Notes under the pieces: generated by a model | What the model saw: only the letters and a program-made list of their open reading frames with translations | Told to the model about the DNA's origin: nothing | Databases searched by the model: none | Shown: piece by piece, positions 7,909-15,269 of the stretch | How the letters are laid out: the number at the start of each line of letters is the position of its first letter | Numbering within the stretch: position 1 is the first letter of the stretch | Assembly (NCBI GenBank): GCA_002455955.1 | Contig: DKLZ01000050.1 | Location: forward strand, 1-22,798 | Length of the DNA stretch: 22,798 nucleotides | DNA from: Dehalococcoidia bacterium UBA6627 | GTDB taxonomy: Bacteria; Chloroflexota; Dehalococcoidia; UBA2979 | Reading direction: 5' to 3' | Position numbers and translations under genes: made by a program

Positions 7909-8448
7909 TTAACCTGTCTCATGCCAGCCAACCGACTTCCGCTTGATAACCCCTGCCAGCTCTGCGCTCGGCAATTTCTTTAGGAGATCGCCTACTGTGC
8001 AAAGTTGCTTCGGATGTATGGCGCTCCTAGCTATATCCGCAAGAGGAACGAGAACAAACCCCCGCTCGTTCATGCGCATATGGGGAATGCTCAGCTTGTC
8101 AGTCTGAATCACTTCCCCTTCGATCAGCAAGATATCCACATCCATTGGGCGGGCCGTCCAGCGGGGCGCCTCAAAATCACGCCCAGCTTTTGCTTCGATG
8201 CCTTTCGCTAAATCTAGAATTGCGAAAGGTGAAAGAGCGGTTTCACCGAGGATCGCGATATTTAGAAATGACGATTGGCTAGTAACTCCCCATGGCTGCG
8301 TCTCGTAGAGGGCACTGACCGCCTCTATCGTCACTCCTCCCTCCTGAAGTGCACTGAGAGCAGCCCTGATCTGAGCTTCACGATCTCCGAGGTTGCTCCC
8401 CAGGCCCAAACAGACTTGCCGTTTAATTTTCTTCACTTCGGAATTCAC
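7909..8448 (-). CDS. folK: 2-amino-4-hydroxy-6-hydroxymethyldihydropteridine pyrophosphokinase
   Basis: Transfers pyrophosphate from ATP to the pterin precursor of folate; its product is the substrate of FolP. 179 residues, somewhat longer than the E. coli enzyme. Recognisable motifs are LGLGSNLGDR (14-23), YETQPWG (48-54), the metal-binding RPMDVDILL (100-108, with D103 and D105) and PHMRMNERGFVLVPL. The start is a GTG six bases after the folP stop, so the two are translated together. It is the last gene of the long run that begins with the Rrf2 regulator. Confidence 0.95.
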   Translation of the reverse strand: MNSEVKKIKRQVCLGLGSNLGDREAQIRAALSALQEGGVTIEAVSALYETQPWGVTSQSSFLNIAILGETALSPFAILDLAKGIEAKAGRDFEAPRWTARPMDVDILLIEGEVIQTDKLSIPHMRMNERGFVLVPLADIARSAIHPKQLCTVGDLLKKLPSAELAGVIKRKSVGWHETG

Positions 8449-8454
8449 TACCAG

Positions 8455-9300
8455 TCAATCTCTAACCACGGCATCTGCCATCTGAACTACTTGCTTCATC
8501 TCCTCGACATCGTGAACACGAACAATGTCGACGCCGCTTTGAACCGCTAGCGCTACAGTCGCTGCGGTCCCCCACTGACGTTCATCAGGACTACGATCTA
8601 TCACGTGCCCAACAGTCGATTTACGCGAAGTGCCCAGAAGTAGCGGTCGCCCGAATCCACGCAGTTCTCCAAGGCGACGCAATATCTCAAGATTTGGCTT
8701 TGGGCCCCAACCAAACCCAAACCCCGGATCGACGATCAATTGTTGCTCAAGCACACCTGCGCGTTCAGCCAAGTCAATCGAGGTTCTGAGACCGTCGCGA
8801 ACGTCGTTAAGCACATCCGCGCTGCGCTCGCGACCACGGTGATTGTGCATCAGGATAGCTGGCTTGCCCGAGTCCGCCAGCACATCGGCTAAATCCATAT
8901 CAGCCCGCAATCCGCTCACATCATTAAGTGCATCCGCTCCTAAATCAAAGGCGCGTCGTGCCACATCGGCCTTAGTTGTATCAACCGAGATCGGAACATC
9001 GATCAGGCGTCGAACAGTCATCAGTACTCGCTCTAGTCGCTTCCATTCTTCTGCAGCGTCAATTGGATCATACTCGGGCCGAGTCGACTCGGCTCCAATA
9101 TCAATCAAATCGGCACCCGCTTCTACCTGACTGAGTGCCAATTCACCGGCTCGCGCAGGATCAAGTATTCCGTCGCCAGAAAATGAGTCTGGGGTAGCGT
9201 TAATCACACCCATTACGTATGTGCGATCACCCCAAACAAAGGTTGTTTTCCCAATTTGAATCGGCTTGGGAGTAATACCGGACTTAGCGGCTATCAGCAC
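8455..9300 (-). CDS. folP: Dihydropteroate synthase
   Basis: Condenses pterin pyrophosphate with p-aminobenzoate, the sulfonamide-sensitive step of folate synthesis. 281 residues, a TIM-barrel protein. It has MGVINATPDSFSGDG (30-44), IDIGAESTRP, SVDTTK, NDVSG, LMHNH, VDPGFGFGWGP (many homologues have GFGFGKT), GTSRKS and the final RVHDV. The start is a GTG that overlaps the JAMM peptidase gene by 17 bases, with GAGG at about nine bases. This links folate genes physically to the cysteine cluster, possibly only by operon convenience. FolK follows after six bases. Confidence 0.96.
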   Translation of the reverse strand: MLIAAKSGITPKPIQIGKTTFVWGDRTYVMGVINATPDSFSGDGILDPARAGELALSQVEAGADLIDIGAESTRPEYDPIDAAEEWKRLERVLMTVRRLIDVPISVDTTKADVARRAFDLGADALNDVSGLRADMDLADVLADSGKPAILMHNHRGRERSADVLNDVRDGLRTSIDLAERAGVLEQQLIVDPGFGFGWGPKPNLEILRRLGELRGFGRPLLLGTSRKSTVGHVIDRSPDERQWGTAATVALAVQSGVDIVRVHDVEEMKQVVQMADAVVRD

Positions 9301-9733
9301 TATTGCAAACCTCTATAGGTTCTTCTTCGATCTCGCCGCCGCTTCTGATATAAAAAGCGCGAACCTGAGGAGGGTCATCTGCGAGCGAAACAAGAATATA
9401 GACCGCCTCCGGATACATCGGCTCACGATCGAGATCACCTGGTGGGAAAAAGGCCTGTCGTACATCAGTGGGCGAAGGATACGCCTCTGATGCAACATGC
9501 GAATGATAGATAGCAAACAGCGTTTCCCCGTTTTCTTCGCGCTCATTTTCCAACTTTAACATTGCGAGCGGGTCCATCGAGTAACGGTAGGGGCTTGCTT
9601 CGATATTCTTCACACGGTGCGCTGTCACCGCTTTACCGTTAAGGCCGTTAACTTGACCACAGGCCTCATTCGGTAAGTCCTCACGAGCATGAGCAACCAT
9701 CTCGTCGATTAGCGCGCGAGGAATCTGTAGCAT
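9284..9733 (-). CDS. mec: JAMM/MPN metallopeptidase, Mec-type (releases cysteine from carrier)
   Basis: 149 residues, one MPN domain with an intact zinc-peptidase signature: E23 (PNEACG), then H77-S-H79, seven residues, S87 and D90. Overall it resembles mycobacterial Mec, including HSHxATEAYPS-type wording around the zinc ligands. In mycobacteria Mec hydrolyses the CysO-cysteine adduct after Gly-Gly to free cysteine. Relatives QbsD and HcyD instead trim residues after Gly-Gly so that a carrier can be activated. Both activities make sense here, because both carriers in this cluster have tails after Gly-Gly. The ATG has GGAAGGA upstream. Its 3' end overlaps folP. Confidence 0.9.
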   Translation of the reverse strand: MLQIPRALIDEMVAHAREDLPNEACGQVNGLNGKAVTAHRVKNIEASPYRYSMDPLAMLKLENEREENGETLFAIYHSHVASEAYPSPTDVRQAFFPPGDLDREPMYPEAVYILVSLADDPPQVRAFYIRSGGEIEEEPIEVCNSADSR

Positions 9734-9821
9734 TCATCTTCCTTCCGTACATACAAGTACTTTAGTGATCGAGGTAAGAACTTTCGTTTCACGCAGATCG
9801 CCGACGAGAACTCCTGTTTAA

Positions 9822-10667
9822 CTACCCGGCTTGGATCTGGTCATAAGCAAACGCGACGCTCTCCTCAACTCGCTCGAATCCCCGCCAACCACCGAAGCGC
9901 TTTTCCAATAAAGCATTGACGGAAGAAGCCGCTGTTTTACGATCTTGTCCATTGGCGATAGCACGCTCCACACCCTCAACAAGTTCAGCAATAAAATCAC
10001 GCGCTTCGATAATCGCTGAGGGTTCTCCAATCGGTCCATGACCTGCCATGAAATGATCGAACTCAATCTCTATGAGCCGTTCGTTAGTTCCGACCCAGTC
10101 TTTCAAGTAACCATCCATAAGGAACGGCACGCCCCTGTCCTGAGCAACATCCCCCGTAAACAACAATCCATCCTCAGGTAGATGGATAAATATATCCCCG
10201 CTGGTATGCGCCCGGCCGAGCCAATGCATATCTATAGGACGGCCAGCAAAATCGAGATGGAGTGATGATTCGAAGGTGAGATTAGGAGGTGTGATGTTTA
10301 CCGTTTTAGCCTCGTCCGACCAAGGATCCCCAGCCGTGACCACTTTCTCACGCCAAGGAATAGTAATGACCGGATCAAGCATTTCGCGCCGGCAATTAGC
10401 GTGGCCAACGATCGTTGCTTTCGGAAATTCTTCATTTCCCCAGCTGTGATCCCAGTGTGAATGCGTATCGACTACATAGCGTATCGGCTTGTCCGATAGC
10501 GTTTTCACATCCTCAATCAAATCGCGGGCGAACGATGGCACCCTTAGCGAATCAATAAGCAGCACTCCATCATCACCAACAATAATACCCGCGTTGGTTA
10601 GACCTTCATGGAGTCGCGCATAGACGCCCGTCGCCAGTTCGATAATCTCAGTATCACCCGTTGCCAA
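9822..10667 (-). CDS. Metallo-beta-lactamase fold hydrolase
   Basis: 281 residues with a complete two-metal site: H69-S-H71-W-D73-H74, then H154 (GRAHTSGD), D173 (FTGD) and H210 (MAGHGP). The overall layout matches soluble SoxH/quinoprotein-relay-like hydrolases rather than true beta-lactamases, with no signal peptide. Substrate unknown. It lies between cysM and mec; a sulfur-related thioester or thiol substrate would fit the neighbourhood but that is inference. The start is a TTG at 10667, supported by a perfect AGGAGG five bases upstream, one of the best ribosome binding sites in the window. Confidence 0.85.
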   Translation of the reverse strand: MATGDTEIIELATGVYARLHEGLTNAGIIVGDDGVLLIDSLRVPSFARDLIEDVKTLSDKPIRYVVDTHSHWDHSWGNEEFPKATIVGHANCRREMLDPVITIPWREKVVTAGDPWSDEAKTVNITPPNLTFESSLHLDFAGRPIDMHWLGRAHTSGDIFIHLPEDGLLFTGDVAQDRGVPFLMDGYLKDWVGTNERLIEIEFDHFMAGHGPIGEPSAIIEARDFIAELVEGVERAIANGQDRKTAASSVNALLEKRFGGWRGFERVEESVAFAYDQIQAG

Positions 10668-10777
10668 AACAGCCTCCTAATTTTCCGAAACGCGAGTCGA
10701 GTTTCTGTCAGTGCCATCTGTATGGCTCACCAAGTTACTTTCTGGATACATCGACAGATTAACTACAAGACTGACTT

Positions 10778-11713
10778 CTACCACCACAGCTTCTCGCCTA
10801 CATCTTCGATGATGTCAGCGTAGTTCTTCGTCCATAATCCAGTGCTGAGGTATTTCCAACCGCCGTCGGCAAGCAGAACAACGATCTTCCCAACATCCAT
10901 CCGTTCGGCTGCATGTTGAGCGGCTCGAACCGCTGCACCACTAGAGATGCCAGCGAAAATGCCTGCCTCTTGCACAAGTTGTTTTGTCATCATGAACGAT
11001 GTCTCGGAGTCGACAACGATCCTGCCGTCTAACACTGCCTCATCAAACACCGGCGGAATGTAGCCTTCCTCAAGACTGCGCAGGCCTTGCACTAGATCGC
11101 CGGGATGCGGAGCTGCTGCAATAATACGAACTGTCGGATTGTGCTCTTTCAGCCGGCGACCAACCCCGGTCAACGTACCACCAGTTCCGAGCCCGGCAAC
11201 AAAGGCATCAAGATCAGGTAGGTCGGTAATGATCTCGGGTGCAGTCGTTTCATAATGAGCACGCGGATTATTGGCGTTTTCATATTGGAATGGAGTGAAC
11301 CAATCCGGATGCTCAGCGCTAATTTTCTTAGCGAGTGCAACCGACCCGTTAGTGCCGAGCTCACCGGGTGAGTAAATGATCTCAGCGCCAAAAGCCTCTA
11401 TCAATTCGATGCGTTCTCGACTAACAGCATCAGGCATCACTACTTTGAGTGAATAACCCCGCAAAGATGCTATTAGAGCTAGCGCAATTCCGGTATTGCC
11501 GGAAGTAGGCTCCAGTAAAGTTTGGCCGGCATGAAGAACTCCGTCTCCTTCGGCGGCCTCAATCATAAATTTTGCAATACGATCCTTTACAGAACCCGTA
11601 GGGTTCTGACCTTCAAGTTTCGCGAATATCTGGACATCTGGATTCGGTGAAAACTGCGTGATGTCAACAAGTGGAGTATTCCCAACTAGGTCGAGGACGT
11701 TTCTATAATGCAT
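10778..11713 (-). CDS. cysM: CysO-dependent cysteine synthase (O-phosphoserine type)
   Basis: PLP enzyme of the beta-substitution family, 311 residues. The PLP lysine is K43 (GSVKDR), the substrate loop is TSGNTG (70-75) and the phosphate cup is GLGTGGT (174-180). It resembles M. tuberculosis CysM more than CysK: R212 in GLRSLEEG corresponds to the arginine that selects O-phosphoserine there, and the C-terminus GGWKYLSTG...KLWW parallels the GWKYLSTG...LW end that folds over the active site in that enzyme. Expected reaction: phosphoserine plus CysO thiocarboxylate gives CysO-cysteine. It follows cysO by 92 bases. The specificity call rests on remembered family sequences. Confidence 0.88.
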   Translation of the reverse strand: MHYRNVLDLVGNTPLVDITQFSPNPDVQIFAKLEGQNPTGSVKDRIAKFMIEAAEGDGVLHAGQTLLEPTSGNTGIALALIASLRGYSLKVVMPDAVSRERIELIEAFGAEIIYSPGELGTNGSVALAKKISAEHPDWFTPFQYENANNPRAHYETTAPEIITDLPDLDAFVAGLGTGGTLTGVGRRLKEHNPTVRIIAAAPHPGDLVQGLRSLEEGYIPPVFDEAVLDGRIVVDSETSFMMTKQLVQEAGIFAGISSGAAVRAAQHAAERMDVGKIVVLLADGGWKYLSTGLWTKNYADIIEDVGEKLWW

Positions 11714-11805
11714 AGTGTCATCGCCCTCTATTCCACCAACACTCTTCGTACTCTAGAGATCGTTTAAAGGTGCCTCGTTAACGCAAACGCGAACTTCACC
11801 CGTTC

Positions 11806-12099
11806 CTAACCAATGCACGCTGCACTACCACCGGCAAGCGCCGGCAGGAAAGAGATAATGTCGCCGTCTGAAACAATCGTGTCTTTACCGGAAAGATAGC
11901 GAATGTCCTCATCGTTTATGTAGATATTCACAAAACGGTGCAACTCGCCACTATCGTCAGCCACCTGACCCCTGAATCCTGGGTACTTCATATCAATATT
12001 GTCTATCAGTTCGGCAACGGTGCCACCTTCGGCATCGAGCTCGCGCTGACCATCGACTGCTCTTTGGATCACTGAAGTAACTTGAACCTTTATGGCCAT
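11806..12099 (-). CDS. cysO: Ubiquitin-like sulfur carrier CysO (with C-terminal tail)
   Basis: 97-residue MoaD/ThiS-fold protein, very like mycobacterial CysO through LHRFVNIYINDEDIRY (53-68) and FLPALAGG (84-91). In that system its C-terminal glycine carries sulfur as a thiocarboxylate. Here the Gly-Gly at 90-91 is not terminal: six more residues, SAACIG, follow before the TAG. They must be removed before adenylation, presumably by the JAMM peptidase downstream. GGAAGGA lies about ten bases before the ATG. It is placed between moeB and cysM, the order expected if activation and use are coupled. Confidence 0.92.
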   Translation of the reverse strand: MAIKVQVTSVIQRAVDGQRELDAEGGTVAELIDNIDMKYPGFRGQVADDSGELHRFVNIYINDEDIRYLSGKDTIVSDGDIISFLPALAGGSAACIG

Positions 12100-12251
12100 C
12101 GTGATCGTTCCTTCCGCTCACTTAACGACAGCTCCACCTTTGCGGTGCAACCTGATACTTTGTTATGCGCCTCTATTGATAAAGATAGTGATCCCTGATA
12201 CGAATCACGCGTCTACCTTCTTTTGTCTGCAAGAACCTCTAACACTTCAAC

Positions 12252-13118
12252 CTAATTTGATGCTGCGGCCATTGGAACTTCAATAGGCGGTGAACCACAG
12301 AATGCGTCGTAATCGATCAACTCTGTAACAGTCGGTCTCTCTCCGCAAAGTGGACAATTAGGATCGCGACGAAGTTTCATCTCCCGAAACTGCATCGACA
12401 GGGCATCGATTAACAACAATCGATTCACCATCGGCTCACCTATATTCAGAATTTGCTTGAACACTTCTGTTGCCTGCATTGAGCCCACAATACCTGTAAT
12501 TGCACCCAAAACACCCGCCTCAGCACACGATGGCACGAGTCCCGGAGGAGGAGGATCTGGATAAAGGCAACGGTAACAACCCATACCAGGCTTGTAGACC
12601 GTAAGCTGGCCATCAAAAAGGAGAATTGCACCGTCAACGAGTGTCCTTTTGCTTAAATAGCAAGCGTCATTTACTAGGTATCGCGTTGCAAAATTATCAG
12701 CCCCATTTACTACGATGTCATAGTTCGAAATGATTTCCATAGCGTTATCGGACGTGATCGGCATCGGATGCTCAACAACATTTACGTTCGGGTTGTGGGC
12801 AATCAGAGACTCTTTAGCAGATTGGAGTTTCGGGCTATCGATATCTGATGTCTGATGAAGAATTTGGCGCTGAAGATTCGAGAGGTCGACCACATCAAAT
12901 TCTGTGATGCCAATCGTTCCAACTCCAGCAAGTGTGAGATAGAGAGCGACTGGACCACCTAGGCCTCCCGCTCCCACAACAAGAACCTTGGCGGCACGAA
13001 GTTTGCGCTGCCCTTCAGACCCTACCTGCGGCATAATTATGTGCCTTGAGTAACGCATAACCTCTTCCGGTGTCAGCGCCTCAATATCACCACCCGTAAT
13101 ATCGTTGTCGTTAGTCAT
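12252..13118 (-). CDS. moeB: Carrier-activating E1-like adenylyltransferase (MoeB/ThiF family)
   Basis: 288 residues. It would adenylate the C-terminus of a ubiquitin-like sulfur carrier. The MoeB layout is clear: RYSRHIIMPQVG (22-33), the nucleotide loop GAGGLGG (49-55), NLQRQILH (81-88), K97, the catalytic D141 (NGADN), C198 in PSCAEAGVLG, and two CxxC pairs for structural zinc (C181/C184 and C255/C258). It ends at about residue 288 with no rhodanese domain, unlike mycobacterial MoeZ, so sulfur must come from another protein or from sulfide. The ATG overlaps the stop of the preceding carrier gene as ATGA, with GGGAGG six bases upstream. Confidence 0.93.
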   Translation of the reverse strand: MTNDNDITGGDIEALTPEEVMRYSRHIIMPQVGSEGQRKLRAAKVLVVGAGGLGGPVALYLTLAGVGTIGITEFDVVDLSNLQRQILHQTSDIDSPKLQSAKESLIAHNPNVNVVEHPMPITSDNAMEIISNYDIVVNGADNFATRYLVNDACYLSKRTLVDGAILLFDGQLTVYKPGMGCYRCLYPDPPPPGLVPSCAEAGVLGAITGIVGSMQATEVFKQILNIGEPMVNRLLLIDALSMQFREMKLRRDPNCPLCGERPTVTELIDYDAFCGSPPIEVPMAAASN

Positions 13119-13396
13119 GCCTGACCTCCCGCCAACGCTGGGATAATCGCCACCTGATCGCCATCAGCAACTGGGGTGTCTGCTCCCTGCAGGCCATGAA
13201 TTTCCTGGCTATTTAAGTAAATATTAATGTGCCGTGGCACTTCTCGGTTCTGATCGTAGACCAAGTCCCCAAATCCAGGAAATGCTCCAGCGAGCGCATT
13301 AAGTACTTGAGAGATGTTTTCACCTTCTGCATCGACATACTCACAATTAGCCGTCAATCGTCGAAACGGTGACGGAATATAAACACTTACTGTCAT
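13115..13396 (-). CDS. Second ubiquitin-like sulfur carrier (CysO/MoaD-like, short tail)
   Basis: 93 residues, same fold and alignment as the downstream CysO. It keeps PRHINIYLNSQEIHG (54-68) and AIIPALAGG (83-91), with Gly-Gly again at 90-91. Two further residues, Q92 and A93, follow before the stop. The TGA overlaps the moeB start codon, so carrier and activator are translationally coupled. It sits between cysK and moeB, suggesting it pairs with that synthase or serves another sulfur-transfer pathway such as molybdopterin, thiamine or methionine synthesis. The tail argues against direct function without trimming. Confidence 0.88.
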   Translation of the reverse strand: MTVSVYIPSPFRRLTANCEYVDAEGENISQVLNALAGAFPGFGDLVYDQNREVPRHINIYLNSQEIHGLQGADTPVADGDQVAIIPALAGGQA

Positions 13397-13463
13397 GAGA
13401 TGAAGCGTCCTTCCGAATAACGATCTGTCCTACTAGTCAACACCATCTCGATTTGCTCGCTGT

Positions 13464-14408
13464 CTATAGGTCGATACTCAGATAGCGCTCTCCTGTGTCA
13501 CAAAGCATGGTAACCACTCGCCTCCCGGGACCCAGTTGCTTCGCAACTTGGATTGCAGCCCAGACATTTGCACCTGATGAGATACCTACTAACAGGCCTT
13601 CCTCTCGTGCTAGACGTCCGGTCATTTCATAAGCATCTTCGTCACGAACACTTATTACTTCGTCGTAAATCTCAGTGTTGAGTACACCTGGTACAAACGA
13701 AGCGCCAATACCTTGAATGCCGCTCAGTCCCCCTCGCCCGCCTTGGAGTACGGGAGACCGACTAGGTTCAACAGCGACAACCCAGAGATCAATACCTGCG
13801 CTCTTAGCCGCTTCTCCAACACCGGTAATGGTCCCACCGGTTCCGACGCCTGCTACGAAAGCATCAAGGGTGTTGCTTGTTGCTTCAAGAATCTCCGGTC
13901 CGGTCGTCTGGCGATGAATCTCGGGGTTCGCCGAGTTTTGAAATTGCTGAGGCATGAAGTACCCATACTCTTCCACCAGCCGCTCTGCAGCATGTATCGC
14001 CCCAGTCATTCCTTCAATCGCCGGGGTGAGGACTAGATCGGCCCCATATCGAGATAGCAGGCGACGACGTTCGAGTGACATGTCATCTGGCATAGTCAAA
14101 AACAAGCGATATCCAAGAGCAGAACAAACCATCGCTAGTCCAATCCCTGTGTTCCCAGAAGTAGGCTCGACCAAAGTGTCACCAGGTTTTATTAGGCCGG
14201 CAGCCTCAGCCGAAAGAAGCATGGACTTCGCAATACGATCTTTCACTGAACCAGCCGGATTTAACGCCTCTAACTTCCCAAGCACTTCGGCCGCACCATC
14301 AGGAATTACCCTATTAAGACGTACTAAAGGTGTTTTCCCAACGAGATCAAGAACACTCCCGGCTATACACGAATTTGTGCGCGTAGGACTTCCTGATTCT
14401 GTAATCAT
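13464..14408 (-). CDS. cysK: Cysteine synthase, CysK family
   Basis: PLP-dependent sulfhydrylase, 314 residues from the ATG at 14408. PLP lysine K56 (GSVKDR), substrate loop TSGNTG, phosphate loop GVGTGGT and the C-terminal DTGERYLS are all present. The wording is that of the O-acetylserine-using CysK group rather than the CysM-like neighbour, with GLSGIQGIG in the region of the CysK substrate loop. A longer TTG-initiated version from 14450 would overlap the Rrf2 gene and gains only non-conserved residues, so I chose the ATG. It lies 19 bases after the Rrf2 regulator and 67 bases before the second carrier. No serine acetyltransferase gene is in the window. Confidence 0.93.
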   Translation of the reverse strand: MITESGSPTRTNSCIAGSVLDLVGKTPLVRLNRVIPDGAAEVLGKLEALNPAGSVKDRIAKSMLLSAEAAGLIKPGDTLVEPTSGNTGIGLAMVCSALGYRLFLTMPDDMSLERRRLLSRYGADLVLTPAIEGMTGAIHAAERLVEEYGYFMPQQFQNSANPEIHRQTTGPEILEATSNTLDAFVAGVGTGGTITGVGEAAKSAGIDLWVVAVEPSRSPVLQGGRGGLSGIQGIGASFVPGVLNTEIYDEVISVRDEDAYEMTGRLAREEGLLVGISSGANVWAAIQVAKQLGPGRRVVTMLCDTGERYLSIDL

Positions 14409-14427
14409 CTGAATATCGTTCAGTCCG

Positions 14428-14871
14428 CTATATCTTGTATGTCGCAGCAAATCGCTGCTCGTGCTGATTTTCGTGTTCGACGAGATCCGCTATAGTGGTG
14501 CCGCCTAGGCGCTCGAGCATCAGAGTATAGATGTCCTGCCACACCCATTGCTGTCCACAAAGTGCGCCCGCGGCTGAACCCGGCTCTTCATTTACGCACT
14601 CGATCGGAACAAGAGAGCCTTCTAGGCTCTCAAGAACCTCAAGGAGTGTGATCTCGTCAGACGCCTTCGCCAATTCATGCCCACCCCCAGGGCCACGTGT
14701 ACTGCGTAGATAGCCATCACGCCTTAGCTGCGCTAGTAGATGATCAAGATAGGATTCGGGTATTTGACGACGTCGAGCAATCTCGGCACGCTGAACCGGA
14801 CCCTCGCCTACGTGTTTGGCGAGGTCGATAAGTGCGCGAACACCGTAGTCACCCTTTGTACTCAGTAGCAT
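14428..14871 (-). CDS. Rrf2-family transcription regulator
   Basis: 147 residues with the N-terminal winged helix of the Rrf2 family: MLLSTKGDYGVRALIDLA (1-18) and ESYLDHLLAQLRRDGYLRSTRG (39-60), including the wing GPGGGHELA. IscR-type members have three clustered cysteines for a 2Fe-2S cluster; this one has only C92 and C105, with none between. It could be a cluster-free CymR-like cysteine sensor or use a different ligand set. CymR of Bacillus senses cysteine status together with CysK, and here the gene is immediately followed by cysK, which makes control of this cluster very likely. GGGA lies eight bases before the ATG. Confidence 0.9.
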   Translation of the reverse strand: MLLSTKGDYGVRALIDLAKHVGEGPVQRAEIARRRQIPESYLDHLLAQLRRDGYLRSTRGPGGGHELAKASDEITLLEVLESLEGSLVPIECVNEEPGSAAGALCGQQWVWQDIYTLMLERLGGTTIADLVEHENQHEQRFAATYKI

Positions 14872-14921
14872 GCATCATTCCCGAATCCGGCCATAGATAA
14901 TTCACGACAAGTTGAGTCAAG

Positions 14922-14930
14922 ATTCTAGCA
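14922..14930 (-). promoter_or_regulatory. Candidate extended -10 promoter of the cysteine operon
   Basis: TGCTAGAAT on the minus strand, an extended -10 with five of six matches in the hexamer. The -35 is poor. Predicted transcription start near 14915, about 44 bases before the Rrf2 ATG. The same nine bases occur upstream of gyrB. Confidence 0.45.
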
Positions 14931-14959
14931 TACCTCGTAGGACCTCCTCATTACTAACA

Positions 14960-14975
14960 CTTTGAGGAATCAAAG
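14960..14975. promoter_or_regulatory. Palindrome, possible operator of the cysteine operon
   Basis: CTTTGA-GGAA-TCAAAG, a perfect six-base dyad with a four-base centre, about 30 bases upstream of the extended -10. Rrf2 proteins bind dyad sites near the promoter they control, so this is a candidate autoregulatory site. A small RNA hairpin with no role is the alternative. Confidence 0.35.
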
Positions 14976-15064
14976 ACACTTCTATTTACAATCTAGGCGC
15001 CTCTTGCAACAGCCGAAACAATCACACTTCATCGTCATCATTCGGCACGGTGCCACGTCCGACT

Positions 15065-15098
15065 AAAAAACAAACCTCTTCGCCATTAACGAACAGGT
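15065..15098 (-). terminator. Rho-independent terminator of the envelope operon
   Basis: On the minus strand ACCTGTTCG, a seven-base loop, then CGAAGAGGT form a nine-position stem with one G.G mismatch, followed at once by TTGTTTTTT. It lies about 170 bases beyond the glutaredoxin stop. A second perfect hairpin (15107-15119, GGTGA-loop-TCACC) precedes it and may assist. Confidence 0.65.
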
Positions 15099-15269
15099 GA
15101 TGCAGCGGTGAAGCTCACCCTTCTCGTAGTCCAAGCGCTCGTTCATTTCGGGAAGGGATTCTTCTAACTCTTCGACTGGGCCACTCAAGGAGCTACTGTC
15201 TGCCGTCCTTTCGAATCTATCGCCAGTCAGGCTACGGAAATGTCTGTCAGCATTGAAATAGCGAGCCCC

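Larger units (their letters stand above)
14872..15269. other. 398-base intergenic region before the cysteine operon
   Basis: No convincing gene. From the glutaredoxin side it holds a 65-codon frame without a good start, then two hairpins and a T-tract that form the terminator of the envelope operon. Next come a 16-base palindrome (14960-14975) and an extended -10 box (14922-14930) for the Rrf2 operon. The stretch 14976-15060 shows nothing I can name. Confidence 0.6.

Noticed and set aside
14409..14450. TTG-initiated extension of cysK overlapping the Rrf2 gene
   Set aside because: The added residues match no family feature, and an ATG at 14408 lies just before conserved sequence.
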